64,000 bases of DNA from Poecilobothrus nobilitatus (GCA_947095535.1 OX352772.1:221469617-221533616); one strand, 5' to 3'. Positions 32,711-44,190 are shown, counted from the stretch's first letter. Numbers and translations are program-made. The notes: a model not told the origin generated them from the letters alone.

Positions 32711-34480
32711 TTATTTTTTTTTATGAAATGCTTTAAAACAATTGGTTTCTACAGTTGATAAACATAAATGTACATCACATTTTTCACATTTCTGCCGACT
32801 AGTTCTTTTACAGTCTTCAAGTTTACATCTCCCTCTTATTTCCGTATGAATAGGCCAATCATATCTTACTGAAATACAAGGCTTTATTTCAGTTATTTTA
32901 GAGCATGTTGCTGTAGGGGCTTCTTCTTCTTCAGTAAAAATTTATCTTGGTCTACCCCGTTTTCGTGATGGCGTTGTTATTGTGGAAAATAACAGACCTT
33001 CAACAATGTCATTTCGAAATTGTAATAAATCCATAAATTTCGTATTTCCTGCGGCAGACATATTTCGCTTATACTCCAACCATGAATTGCAAACCGATAA
33101 ATCAATAAGATGATCAAAATCTTTTAAAGTCCATTTTCTAGATTTTATGGATATGCGATATAACGATAAAAGAAAGTCCATTTTATTGACAGCCCCCCTA
33201 TTTTTATTAGATTGGTAAATAATTTCTGGTCTAGGAATTTGAATAAATTGTTTCTTTTCTGCACAGTAGCGTTTCACTTCAGATACTGGGAATGTACCAT
33301 ATATACTAGAAGCCAGCCGTACCAACCCACTATCAAACCATATGTAAGGAAGATATTAATTGACGTTTCACAACGAAAATCATAACTGCCTCTTCCATTT
33401 TGTTTCAATTCCTTTTCCGTCAACATCAAATTATTTGCGCCTTGCATTCTATTTGCACGAAGCCAGTTGCGTAAATTTCTTTTTTTGTATTTTTCTAATA
33501 TGATACTAGTAAAATAATTGTCAAAGAATATTTTACGGCTAGTATTATTAGGTACCAATTTGACTAGTCGAAGCACTATATCACCACAAAACCCTAATTC
33601 TATACTTTCAACTGAAGTATCTTTCCCTTGGTAAATTTCAAAATCCTGCACAACTCCATCAATACTACAAATAATAAAAATTTTAATTCCCCATTTATTA
33701 GGTTTTTTCGGCATATACTGTTTTAATGCAGTTCTGCCTTTGAATGGAAACATAATTTCGTCAATTGAAAGAAATTCGAGCATTTTTATCTTACTACATC
33801 TTTTAAGAACTGAATCAACAACAGGTCGAAGTTTCCAAATTTAATCAGCATTACTTGATTTATCGCAAAATTGTAAACTATTTCTCAATAAATGAAATCT
33901 GTGCCTAGACATAATTTCAGCCACCGAGGAAACCTTTGTAGTTTTCTTCCAATAAATTTGAATACGAGGTAAATTCATTGTACCCATTGTAATTGAGATG
34001 GCCATCATTTTATAAATTTCATCCGAATTGGTATTTAAAATGTTAGCTGTTTCTTGCAAATAACGTTAATTTGTTAGGGTGGCTATTGATTCAATGAATT
34101 CGCGCGGGAAGTATTTTAAAAAATATTGTAATGGAGTCTTGTTTTCAGAAATTTCCTGATTTGACTCCTCAATATTTTGAATTTCTTCCACAAATTGTGC
34201 TTTAGGAGCGTGAAATTCTTTCTTCCTCCAATTATACGTTTTCTTTTTGACGTTGACTGTGAACAACAATTGTTTTCACTGCGTTTATCAAATTGTACAG
34301 CAACATCTATATCAACAACTTGGCCATATTTATCTTGGCCCTCTTGACGTTCAAAGACCCCAAATAAATTTTGAATTTCACCATCAACCGCATTTTCTAA
34401 ATCCTCAAAATCTTCATAATCTGAATTATCAAATTCATCAAATACTTGTAGAATATCAGATTCAGTTTTTAAGTATGGTT
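32711..34480 (-). pseudogene. piggyBac-like transposase
   Basis: An acidic N-terminus (DEFDNSDYEDFEDLENAVDG, ~34,440-34,385) is followed by PLQYFLKYFPREFIESIATL. The DDE core reads LSIDEIMFPFKGR (first Asp, ~33,760), KIFFDNYFTSI (second Asp, ~33,530) and NRGAVNKMDFLLSLYR (where the family's V-D-x-x-D lies, now with N and D, ~33,190). The C-terminal cysteine-rich finger (CKLEDCKR, CEKCDVHLC, NCFKAFH) ends at TAA 32,711-32,713. Stops at ~34,062, ~33,840 and a frameshift near 33,320 break it. It would cut and paste at TTAA. Confidence 0.8.
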
Positions 34481-34563
34481 TTAAAATTATAAAAAATTTA
34501 AAATTAAAGTTTAATAAAAAAATTCAAAATTATAGTAAAAGTATTTCGAAATAGTATTTACTT

Positions 34564-34634
34564 GTTACCGTTTGGTAACAAATTTTTTACTGAAAATTTT
34601 TTATTCTAAACTCAAATTGTTACCAACTGGTAAC
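34564..34634. promoter_or_regulatory. Pair of GTTACCNNNNGGTAAC palindromes
   Basis: Perfect 16-bp palindromes GTTACCGTTTGGTAAC (34,564-34,579) and GTTACCAACTGGTAAC (34,619-34,634), 55 bp apart, upstream of the transposase start. A third near-perfect one is 17 bp inside the right end at 35,837-35,852 and a worn one at ~32,209. They are candidate transposase-binding sites. Confidence 0.5.
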
Positions 34635-34754
34635 ATGTATTTTTGAAAAAATATTTTTACCTATAATTGTTTAATTTTTCGAATTAAACCTATTATAAAA
34701 CTTAATATTAAAGCAAAAACTTTATTCTTATTTATTTTTTTCAGTGTCAGTTTT

Positions 34755-34836
34755 TCAGATCTGACTCATGGCGCAGTGGTTAAGTCGCAAACCTTTCAAT
34801 CGAAGGGTCTTGGGTTCAAACCCCGGTCAGGTCATA
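34755..34836 (+). repeat. tRNA-like SINE head
   Basis: A box TGGCGCAGTGG (34,769-34,779) and B box GGTTCAAACCC (34,813-34,823) lie inside a nearly foldable tRNA. The acceptor strands GATCTGA and TCAGGTC pair, but four extra bases (CTCA) sit before the A box and the anticodon arm is abnormal. A SINE head or tRNA pseudogene rather than a working tRNA. Followed by an (AAT)n stretch. Confidence 0.5.
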
Positions 34837-34884
34837 AATAAAAAATATGTAGTACTTTTATATCGTAATAATGTATATCCTATA

Positions 34885-35250
34885 ATTAATAGTAGTAATA
34901 ATAACAATAATAACAATAATAATAATAATAATAATAATAGTAATAATAATAATAATAACAATAATTATAATAATAATAATAATAATAATAGCTACTTCAG
35001 TAGAGCCATCTTTGGTTATATCATGCAAGTAAGGTGTATTATACTGCTGCATGTTGTAATTCACAGATGGCGCTGACTCTGTAGTAAAATAATAACAATA
35101 ATAATAATAGTAATAATAATAATAATAATAGTAATAATAATTATAATAATAATAGTAATAGTAAGGTGTTATATACTGCTGCACGTTATAATCCACTGAC
35201 GACTCTGTGGTAAAATAATAATAATATTAATAAGAATATTAATACCAATT
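34885..35250. repeat. (AAT)n microsatellite with ~135-140-bp repeats
   Basis: Two long AAT/AAC arrays (about 34,890-34,991 and 35,083-35,165). Between and after them, the phrase GTAAGGTGT...TACTGCTGCA...TTGTAAT and GACTCTGTAGTAAAATAATA recurs at about 35,028 and 35,163, with a third distant copy near 35,300. Open frames here are repeat artefacts. Confidence 0.8.
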
Positions 35251-35399
35251 ATAACAGCCGCTACAGTGACAGTGGGGGTTGCCTTCAATAATTACCTCAT
35301 GTAGTAATATATATACTACTACTACATGTTGTAACTGTTGTGACGGCTTTAGTCACTGTTAGCAAAATAATAATAGGCGGATTCATTGTTTCCTTACAG

Positions 35400-35600
35400 T
35401 CCCACTCCCAATGTTTCCATATCCATTTTCCTATCCTTTCCTATCCCTACTCCCTAACCAATATACTGCGTTCGCAGGTAAGGGTTTCATCCCACTATAT
35501 TGGCTAAAGGGGGAGGTGGGTTTAGTCAGTAAGAATCTGACACTACTAAGGGGAAATTCTTGGTGTCCTTGGAAGATTCCCATCTCCCTTAGGAAAAAAA
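35400..35600. other. GC-richer block with A-run end, unclassified
   Basis: A pyrimidine-rich start (CTATCCTTTCCTATCCCTAC) leads into CTGCGTTCGCAGGTAAGGG and GGGGGAGGTGGGTTTAGTCA, ending at an A run near 35,590. The abrupt composition change and A tail suggest a SINE or other retroposed sequence. No Pol III boxes recognised. Confidence 0.3.
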
Positions 35601-35836
35601 AAAGAGACAAAAAGGTTTAAAAGTTGTTTATTTTTGCAATTAAAAGTACTGTATATCACAAGAAATACTTGACAATTAGCAATGCAATTGAGTTTTGAAT
35701 TGTTTCTCAAAATTCCCGCTCTTTCTCGTAATAAATATTATTTAAAAGTTTAATATTTTACCTCATCTATTAGAAAATATCAAAAAATCAGTTATAAAGA
35801 TTTATTTGCTACATTTAAATAGAATATTTTATTGAT

Positions 35837-35869
35837 GTTACCATATGGTAATAAAAAGTCTGTAAGGGT
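35837..35869 (-). repeat. Right terminus of the piggyBac-like element
   Basis: Contains palindrome GTTACCATATGGTAAT, then AAAAAGTCTGTAAGGG and the TTAA target at 35,866-35,869. On the minus strand this starts CCCTTACAGACTTTTT. Confidence 0.5.
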
Positions 35870-35948
35870 TAAGAGTATGAATCTGTATTCAAAATTTAAT
35901 ATTATTCTGTTATTCAAGCAGTTAACATTTAAAATTCGTATAAAGAAA

Positions 35949-38140
35949 ATGTCGAAAAAAATTATTTTACAAAGGTTTCTTACCGAAATTATAACGCCTT
36001 ACATAATAGATTTCGAGAATTCGACATTTTTTAAACGGTTTAATATGAACGGTCATAAAGTTAAATTTGTAATTAAATCCGTACCTGAAAATAGGAAAAT
36101 AGGATTAAGGATGCTATACATAATCTATATAAAGCTATACTATAAATAATCAGGATTGCTGTGAAAGATGTAAATTACACTGATAAGATTGAGTTAACTT
36201 TTTGTGGGGAAAGCTTTGAACATCAAGGTCATGCGTATCTCAGTTTTAGATCCGTTCCTTAAATTCAGCCGAACTTAAATTTAGCGACGTTTGGGATGTA
36301 CTTTCTAATGTTTTTCAAACTAATTCTGAAGATAGTTATTTAAAATACATTTTTTATTTCATTTATTATAAACTATATGTCTATAGGCTTAAGTAGAGAC
36401 ACTTTTTATTTAACAGTTACCCATTTTAGATTACCAACTGGTAGTGGTAGAAATAATAAATATTCAAATTATAAAGAGGAATGCTAACAATAAAAAGCGA
36501 AAAAAGGAAAAAATATATGCTAACAAGTAAAAAGGAAAGGAATAATAACAATAAAAAATAGCGATAATTTATGTTTAACACGTGCACTTGTTGTTTCAAT
36601 AGCTAAAATTGAAAAATTTTTTGATTATGAAAAAATTCGAAAAAATATAGGAAAACTTTAAACTTTAATAGCTTTAAAATTATTAAAAACTTCAAAAATA
36701 ACAATTCCATCTGAAGATTACGGAATTCGTCAATTTAATCAATTTTAAAATGTTTACATAAACACAAAATTGTTGTATATAAATCTGGAACAAGGGGTGC
36801 AGAAGTAATATTTGAAGGATTTAATAATGGAAAAAAAATTAACTTGCTATACCATAATAATCATTGCAATGTAATAACACAGCTGCTTTTTGCACAGCAT
36901 TTTATTGTCAAGAATGTCATATTCCGTATTCTAAGAAAAATGAACATAGGTGTTCGAAAAGTTACCCTTCCAGTCAAAATTCAACAGCTTGTTCAATTTA
37001 ATGTTAAAAATATTTTATGTATGCAGTGCAATCGCGCATTTCGTGGTCAATCATGTTTTGAAAATTATAAGGGTTCCAGTTCAAAAAATAGAAGCATCTG
37101 TGAAGAAATTAGGAAATGCAAATCTTATTTTAAAGTTCACAAAAGTTTTAGGACTCATATATGTGGAGAATATTTTTGTAAAATTTGCCATAACTTTGTT
37201 CCTAAAAACTATAAATGCTTTATTCAGCAAGACAAAACAAAAGTAAATTTTGAAAACTGCATTTACATATTTTATGATTTAAAAACAAGACAAGAAGAAA
37301 TTAACTCTACCAAATAAAAGAAAATGTTCCAAGTTTATGTGTGGCTCAACTGAGATGTTTTAAATGTATAAACATTGATTCTCTATAATTCTGTGGAAAA
37401 TGTAAATTTAGAGAAAGAATTTTTAAAATGAATAATGTGATAGAGGATTTCATGGAATTTATTTTAAAATTAAGAAAGGAATTCAAAAAGACTGTCATAA
37501 TTGCTCATAATGGACAGGCGTTTGACCAACATTTTATTCTGAATTATGTACTCAATAAAACTGTACTTGAACCAAAGTTAAGTATGAGAGGTACAAAAAT
37601 TATTGTTATGATAATTGATAATATTAAATTTATTGATTCTATGAACTACTTTCCTATGGCCTTGGCAAAATTACCAAAAGCTTTTAATTTATCGATCAAT
37701 TTGAAAAAGGGTTATTTTCCACATCTATTTAATAAATTGGGAAATGAAAATTACATTGGCTCACTTCCAGCAATTAAATACTATGACTCTAATACAATGA
37801 AAGCAGATGACCGTAATGAACTTTTATTGTGATATGAACAAAATAGAAACTCAGAATTCAATATGGAGAAAATATTTTAGAATACTGTAAAAATTGTGTT
37901 CAAATTCTAACTGAACATGTCTGGTTTTCAGAAATTTTTTTTTAGAAGAATGTAAAGTTGAACAGTTTTTAGAAGCAACAACAATACTTTCCGCCTGTAA
38001 TTTTCTATATAGAAGAAACTTTCTCAAGTCGAATACTGTAGGTATTATACCAAGAAAAGGATATAGGATGGTAGACAATCAGTCAAAAATTGCCATGCAA
38101 TGTCTTATTTGGGAAAAAGATTTGAGAAAAATTGATTTAC
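35949..38140 (+). pseudogene. Polinton protein-primed DNA polymerase B, N-terminal part
   Basis: Read over several frames: MSKKIILQRFLTEIITPY (35,949), FRLPTGSGRNNKYSNY (36,425), CLTRALVVSIAKIEKFF (36,575), then a Cys/His-rich region (CMQCNRAFRGQSCF, KVHKSFRTHICGEYFCKICH; 37,020-37,195). Exonuclease motifs follow: FYDLKTRQE (Exo I, usually FYDFET, so one acid is changed) and IAHNGQAFDQHFILNYV (Exo II, 37,500). KGYFPHLFNKLGNENYIGSLP and SACNFLYRRNFLKSNTVGII continue to ~38,130, where LINE-2 interrupts. This enzyme copies the Polinton genome. The many frameshifts show it is dead. Confidence 0.75.
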
Positions 38141-38144
38141 GTTC

Positions 38145-40650
38145 TTGATACGTTCGTAATTGATACGTTCTTTATATAAAAATATCATAATTCTAGGCGA
38201 CTTTAATATTAATTTATTGGATAAAAATAGTAATGAGGTAAAAAATTATAGAAACACATTACTCTGTAATGGTTTTATAGTGTATAATAATATAAACGAT
38301 AGGTTCGCAACCAGAATAGGCAACTCTTCGAAAACTATAATCGATCATTTTAGCACAGATTTAATTGGTTAAAGTCACAACTTTCATGTTTCTGATACTT
38401 CGTTACCTGATCATCAGCTGCTTTTTATAAGTGCAAATCTAAAGGTTTTTAAAGAAAAGAATTACTTAAAGAAAGCTATTTTGAATTATGATAAACTTTC
38501 AAATGATGCTCTATGGGAAAATTTAATGTATTATAATAATGTAGATGATTTTACTGTAGCATTATCTGAAAAAGTACATAAATATACAGAAGTAATTTCG
38601 CCAAAAAAAGTAAGGAAAAAACATGAGTGAATAAATAGTGACATAATTCGTAATATAAAAATTCGCGAATCTTTTTTTAAGTATAAAAAAAAATATCCAA
38701 ATGATAGGACGATTAAAGAGCTATATGAGAAGTGCAGGGACGAGAAATTAAATAGGCTAAGAATAACTTCTATAATAACATCATAGCTAACATCATAGCA
38801 TAGATCTATAATAATATCATCCCACCGATTTCGATCTTTCATCATCACCGATCTTTACAAAAGAATAATGCACAATAATAGTAGTAATGATAATAGATGC
38901 GTTTTAAGCGAAATTGACTTTAATGACACTAAATAACCAACTTTTTGGAAATCGCAAATACAATAAATACATATTTCATAGAGGTCACAAAAACTTTAAA
39001 TATCTCAACAGACCCTATTGATGAAAATTACTTAGCGTCTTTTTCGAAAAATATTTACGAGCATTTAGTTTTAACACCCACCAACATACAAGAAGTTAGA
39101 AATACTATAGATGCAATAAAGTTAGTAGCGCAACCGGTTATGGTAGTATATCTTCTAAAATATTAGAGAAATTTTCTGATCAAATTAGCCCAGTACTAGT
39201 ACAATTTATTAATAATACTTTAGAGTCTGGCAGTTTTCCTGAATCTTTAAAACTTGCTACGGTTACACCTATAGATAAAGCTGGCGGAAAAACAAATCCC
39301 TCAACCTACCGGTCAATGTCAGTTTTAAGTACTATTTCTAAAATCTTTGAAAAAATAACTAAAAGCAGGCTAACCCACTTCATAAATGCAAATGGGATCT
39401 TGCATAAAGACTAATATAGTTTTGAAGTAAACTCTAACACTACTGCCGCTTTTTTATCAAGGAGTATAGATCACGGAAAATATACAGCTTGTTTATTTTT
39501 GGACTTGCTAAAAGCTTTTGATTTCGTAGATCATGATATATATCGTAGATAATGATATACTTCAAATTAAATCAATTAAAGTTCAAGCGTAATCAATTAA
39601 ATCTGTTCAGATCATATCTATCCCATAGGAATCAGCTCACGCGATGTAATGACACATACAGCGATATAAAACATATAAAAGAAGTGGCCCCCAAGGCTCA
39701 ATTTTGGGACCGACATTATTAAAAATGTATATAGATGATATAGTTATGCTAGAATTAAAAAGGTCGTTACAGCTTTTTGCTGATGATGCAGTAATAAAAT
39801 ATTCTTCAGGTGGCGAACAAGAAATAAGGGATTTAATTGTACTTGACTTGGGTTTTATTGAGGAGTGGCTGCTGAAAAACAGAATGTCATTAAATATTAA
39901 CAATTCAAAAATTTGAATATTTGAAAATAAAATTATTAGTTTCACTAGCATTATCTATAAAAATATTCAAATTGATTTAGTAAAGAATTTTAACTATTTA
40001 GGAATCATTATCGATAGCAAACTTAGATGGCAAGAACATATAAATCACATTATTAAGAAGGTTGTTCCATATGTTTTTATCTTTAATAGATTAAGAAAAT
40101 ATTTTAATAAAAAAAACATTATATTTTATATTATATTCGTCCTATATTTGTTCAAATTTAATCTACTTAAATCCCATATGGAGTAACACTTCACAAATCT
40201 ATATAAAAAAATTAGATATAATACATAAAAGAGCAGTGAAAACTATTAATAATTGCCCAATCAGATATCGCCCCCAAGTTTATTCGCCTAAATATTTGAA
40301 CTTTGAAAATATTTGCAAGAGAGAACTGTATTTTCTAGCTTTTAAAATAGTTAACATTTTAATTAAACACAACTTTTTAATAAATCGTAATTTTGACATA
40401 ATCATAATACTAGAAATCGGGGTAACTTTCCTATTTCTTTGTTAAGAACAGATAAGCAAAAAAAAAAATTGTGTATAATATAATAGTTTAAGGGCTTATA
40501 ATAATTTAACAGATAAATTAAAAAATTTAACTTGCTACAGCTTATTTAAAAAGAAAATTAGAGATTTTGTTATATCTAATTGTAAATGTAAATGTAGTAA
40601 ATTAATTAATAACATAAAAAATAAAAAAAAAAACAAAACTAATAGCTAAT
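38145..40650 (+). mobile_element. LINE-2, jockey-type non-LTR retrotransposon, 5' truncated
   Basis: Starts inside the endonuclease: ILGDFNINLLDKN (38,195) and LPDHQLLFISANL (38,405), the D-x-N and D-H pairs of EEP endonucleases. The RT follows in broken frames: PIDKAGGKTNPSTYRSMSVL (39,270), CLFLDLLKAFDFVDHDI (motif A, ~39,490), GSILGPTLLKMYIDD, LFADDAVIKYSSG (catalytic FADD, ~39,775), and the C-terminal DIIHKRAVKTINN. Ends in an A-rich tail near 40,605-40,640. It sits inside the Polinton DNA polymerase gene. Confidence 0.75.
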
Positions 40651-40689
40651 TCTAGTATATTGAAAATGAAGCTTTAAGAATATAATATG

Positions 40690-41915
40690 ATAATTAAAGA
40701 GGAAAATGAAATTATTTTTATTTAAGAAAATGAAATTTTGGAATTAAAACCACTTGTAAATAAAAAATTTTACTAAAGAAAAAACAAAAAAAAAAATTCT
40801 TACACATATTATAAATAAACAAGGAGAAAAAATTAAATACATAGATGTATGTTCCTTATACCCATATGTTTGCAAAAACATACATGTGAACATACAGACG
40901 ATGAAACAGCATTAGTAGGAACTTGGATAATTGATAAAATTAATAAAGTAATTGAAAAAGGGTATACATTTTTAAATATTTATGAAGTTTGGGAATAGAA
41001 AACAGTAAAATATGAAAAATGATGGTTTATTCACTAAAATGATGAACAAATTTATAAAGATTAAAAAAGAATCTTCTGGGTGGCCAATAAAATGTCTGAC
41101 TCAAAAAGAAAGGGAAGAATATATTGATGGTTTTTTTTTAAACGAAGGAATTAAATTAGAATACGATAAACTAGTTAATAGCCCTGGTTTAAGATCTTTT
41201 GCTAAGATTATTTTAAACTCATTCTGGGTAAAATTTGGGCAACGGGAAAATCAAAAACAAATCATCATTATAAATCAACCTTTTAAAATTTACGAGTTAA
41301 TAACAAACCCCTATGTAGAAGCATGTCACCTATTTCCAACATAGTGGTTAGCTGGAAATATAAAGAAGAAGCAGTTGCTTCTTTATCTACTGTCAATGTA
41401 AGCATCGCTACTTATACAACAACACATGTTCGTCTTCAACTTTAGAGTTATCTAGAGAAGCTGGATAGTAGAGTATTATATTATGACACCGATTCAGTGT
41501 TGTATATTAGCAGATAAGGAAAATATGAAAAAGAAATAGGCGAATTTATAGGAGACATGACTGATGAATTAGAATGTTATGGTATAGGAAGTTATATTAC
41601 AGAATTTGTAAGTGCTGGTCCAAGAACTACGTCTACAAAATTTACTGTACAAAAGATAATACAGAAAAATTTTTTTGTAAAGTTAAAGAATTCTCTCTTA
41701 GTTATGAAGTTTCTCTAAAAATTTATTTTAATAACATAAAGGAAGCAGTTTTAAATTCTTTGAATAGTGTAGACACATACCTCAATTCAGAAAATATTCG
41801 TCGAAATAAAAATCATTATGTACTTACGATTCCCGAAATAAAAAAATATAAACCAAAATCGGAAAAACGAAAATTTAATGAAGATGGTAGTTCTTTACCG
41901 TATGGATATAACTAA
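40690..41915 (+). pseudogene. Polinton DNA polymerase B, C-terminal polymerase part
   Basis: Continues the polymerase after LINE-2: ILELKPLVNKKFY, then KYIDVCSLYPYVCKN (motif A, 40,835), VGTWIIDKINKVIEKGY, FIKIKKESSGWP and KIILNSFWVKFGQRENQ (motif B, 41,215; the usual G after W is V), RVLYYDTDSVLYI (motif C, D-T-D, ~41,490) and FVSAGPRTTSTKF. The C-terminus CKVKEFSLSYEVS...LPYGYN ends at 41,915. Order and motifs match protein-primed family B polymerases of Polintons. Frames change at least four times. Confidence 0.8.
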
Positions 41916-42028
41916 AAAAACGCACGTGTTGATAAGTAAATCAAAATAGCATTCATTCAAATTTGTACATTTTTATTTGTATTGTAAAAATATTTGTTTG
42001 TATATTAATTTAAAATTTTTAAGAATCT

Positions 42029-42034
42029 AATAAA
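42029..42034 (+). promoter_or_regulatory. Polyadenylation signal after DNA polymerase B
   Basis: AATAAA about 115 bp after the polymerase stop, followed by an A run at 42,044-42,053. Motif and position only. Confidence 0.35.
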
Positions 42035-42080
42035 GATTTAAACAAAAAAAAAATTCTACATGTAAAAGTAGACATTATTT

Positions 42081-42248
42081 TTATATTTTTTAATGCATTT
42101 CTCTGCCACATATGTGGATATGTGGATAAGAAATTACACAAAATTTCTTTCTTGTTCAATTCAATCAATTCCTGGGATGCAAACCCACACACCCTCGGTG
42201 TTAATAGCGTATTTTATGCGCTCTTACCCACTAGGCCACCGAGGCCCC
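42081..42248 (-). mobile_element. tRNA-derived SINE with 14-bp target duplication
   Basis: Flanked by AGTAGACATTATTT at 42,067-42,080 and 42,249-42,262. On the minus strand the 168-bp body starts TGGGGCCTCGGTGGCCTAGT with A box TGGCCTAGTGG (42,238-42,228) and a B-box-like GGTTTGCATCC (42,185-42,175), then a short unrelated body and an A/T-rich end. Pol III promoter head, short length and clean duplication fit a SINE mobilised by LINE machinery. The head is unlike the tRNA-like pieces at 25,148 and 34,755. Confidence 0.7.
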
Positions 42249-42429
42249 AGTAGACATTATTTACATATACATACTAAGTATATACAATTCTATACTTTCG
42301 ATTTCCTTTATGATCAATACATTTTTCAGAATCTTAATAAATCCACAATAAATTCTTAACACAAACAAATTCTGTTTTTTTATTTTCATATAAAAAATTT
42401 TCTTACTATTTTATATGTGCGCCTAGTAT

Positions 42430-42830
42430 TTAAACCAGGTATACAATTTTGTTTATTAACAGCCTACCTACCTTAAATTGCTTAACACTTGACTTCCTTC
42501 AATACAACCATTTGAAACTTATAAGTTAGCAACCCACACATACAACCTAACTTAAAACCTCAACCAAAACAAATTTTTGGCTTATAGTAACCAAGATACA
42601 TAAAATCAATTGTTCAGTTCATTAACCCTGCCTGCCAAGTTACACAATATCAACAACCTTCACTTCCTACTAGAAAACCATTTGGAACTTACAAGTTAAT
42701 AACCTACACATACTACCAAACTTAAAGCCTAAACCAAAACAAGTTCTTGACCTACTAACCAAGCATGACCTACATTAAATCCATCAATCAAAATGTAGGT
42801 CAGCATGGCGTGTGATATGGGTCGATTTTT
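42430..42830. repeat. ~170-bp tandem duplication, C/A-rich strand
   Basis: CCATTTGAAACTTATAAGTT at 42,508 recurs as CCATTTGGAACTTACAAGTT at 42,678, with the following ~90 bp similar (CACATACAACCTAACTTAAA; CCAAAACAA). Richer in C and A than the surroundings. Non-coding. Confidence 0.7.
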
Positions 42831-43130
42831 TCCAATCCCAAAGTGCAGGATTACCTACTTACTTAAGTTTAAGAAGAACATTAACATCTTTCTTCAAAAT
42901 ATCTCTCTAAATTTTCCTACCTATCCTCCATAATCCCAAATTTCCCAATTTCATTTTCCCCAGTCATCCTACCAACATCTCTATTCCCAAAACCAAGCTG
43001 TACATTTGTATTAGAGGTTCCATCCTAAAGTTTGGTTTTAAAAGGGGGTGGTTTTCGTTGGTTAAGCTCCAACACTATCCAAAGGAATCACGTGCAGTTC
43101 CTCTTGGTGACTTTCGAGTTTTCCACCAAC
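42831..43130. other. Non-coding stretch beside PLE-2
   Basis: Mixed-composition sequence with pyrimidine runs and a hairpin GTTGG/CCAAC near 43,058-43,075; ends near an A run (~43,137-43,153). No gene recognised. Probably downstream sequence of PLE-2 or flank of the 170-bp repeat. Confidence 0.35.
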
Positions 43131-43149
43131 CCTTGAAAAAAAAAAAAAA

Positions 43150-44190
43150 AATTAAGCAGTTTTCTTTTCTAATCAATAATAAATCTAATAAAAATGGAAG
43201 TTTATTTTGTTCTTCTATTTCCATGGTAAATTTTAGTTTCATGTGAAAGTTATTAAACATTTTTAATGTATTGTTCATTTCATGTTTCGAAATAGCAAGT
43301 GTCATATCGTCTACATAAATTTTGATAAGTGGGATTTCAAACTCTAATTTTTTAATAGTATTCCGTTGTACATAATTCATTACTAAACATAAGGATGAGG
43401 GACTCGCTGGGTTGCCCATGGCTGTTCCATATTGTAAATAAATTTCGTCATTGAACTTAAAATAACTAGACGTAAAAATAAATTAAACAACGTCCAAAAA
43501 ATTGTGTATTGTCAATTTGTCAAAAATTTCAAACAACGAAATATAATGCCATTCGTCTTCAATGATTATCATTAAGAAGTTTGGGAACATTTATGAACAA
43601 CGATACTACATTTAACGACACTAACACATAATATTATCTGGTAACACTATATTTCTGACTGTATGTATAAACTCATTAGAATTCTTAATATTATATTCAA
43701 ACGTGTTAATATATTGAATTAAAACTTCATGTACAAATTTAGCTTTTTCAAATGCCGAACTATTGATACAGGAAACATCAGGTCTCATGGGCATATTTTC
43801 TCTATGAGGTTTTCTCATTCTGTACAATTTAGGGACCAGTATATTTATTTTTTTCATTTTTCTTTTTGTAATTCTGTTATAATAAGATTTATTTTTATGT
43901 AATTTATCAATTTAATATTTAGCTCTATTTTTAAAATTATTATCTTCTCTTTGATCTTTTGTTATGAGTTTAAACATATTTGTATCACTTATTAATTCGT
44001 TCATTGCTAAAATATATTCATTCATATACTTTACCACTGTATTATTACCCTTTTCACTATTAAATACATATGGAAGCGGTACGACATCTTATTTTTTTTT
44101 GTCTTGTTTTTCAAAATCTTGTTTTTTTTTAAATCTGGCTTTTCGTAAAAACCTTGCTAAATCTTTTTTTTTTATAGGTCAGTTCCAATG
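43150..44190 (-). pseudogene. PLE-2 reverse transcriptase fragment
   Basis: Read leftwards from 44,190: DLARFLRKARFKKK, YMNEYILAMNELISDTNMFK, KINILVPKLYRMRKPHREN and MPMRPDVSCINSSAFEKAKF (43,860-43,740), then a broken gap, MGNPASPSSL (motif B) and IPLIKIYVDDMTLAISKHEM (catalytic YVDD, ~43,320), then KLPFLLDLLLIRKEN. Motifs match PLE-3 closely and PLE-1 less so. Frame breaks and a stop near 43,620 are present. No GIY-YIG domain follows; the piece ends in a T/A run. Confidence 0.7.

Larger units (their letters stand above)
32190..35869 (-). mobile_element. piggyBac-like DNA transposon, decayed
   Basis: A minus-strand piggyBac-type transposase occupies 32,711-34,480. The right end looks intact: GTAAGGG followed by TTAA at 35,866-35,869, so the element would begin CCCTTACAG on the minus strand, the usual CCC start at a TTAA target. 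The palindrome family GTTACCNNNNGGTAAC occurs near both ends (about 32,209, 34,564, 34,619, 35,837). The left end is worn and its position approximate. A SINE and (AAT)n sequence lie inside, between transposase and right end. Confidence 0.55.

Noticed and set aside
34769..34836. Functional tRNA gene at 34.77 kb
   Set aside because: A and B boxes are good, but extra bases split the acceptor from the D arm and the anticodon arm does not form a normal 7-base loop with T33; better as a SINE head or pseudogene.
34858..35196. Poly-Tyr/Ile and poly-Asn frames
   Set aside because: Translations of the (AAT)n microsatellite in different frames.
36433..36448. ATTACCAACTGGTAG as another piggyBac palindrome
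   Set aside because: It lies outside the TTAA end and coincides with the polymerase FRLPTGSGR coding stretch; probably chance.
42093..42359. 88-codon plus-strand frame
   Set aside because: Runs through the reverse strand of the SINE and its flank; not a gene.
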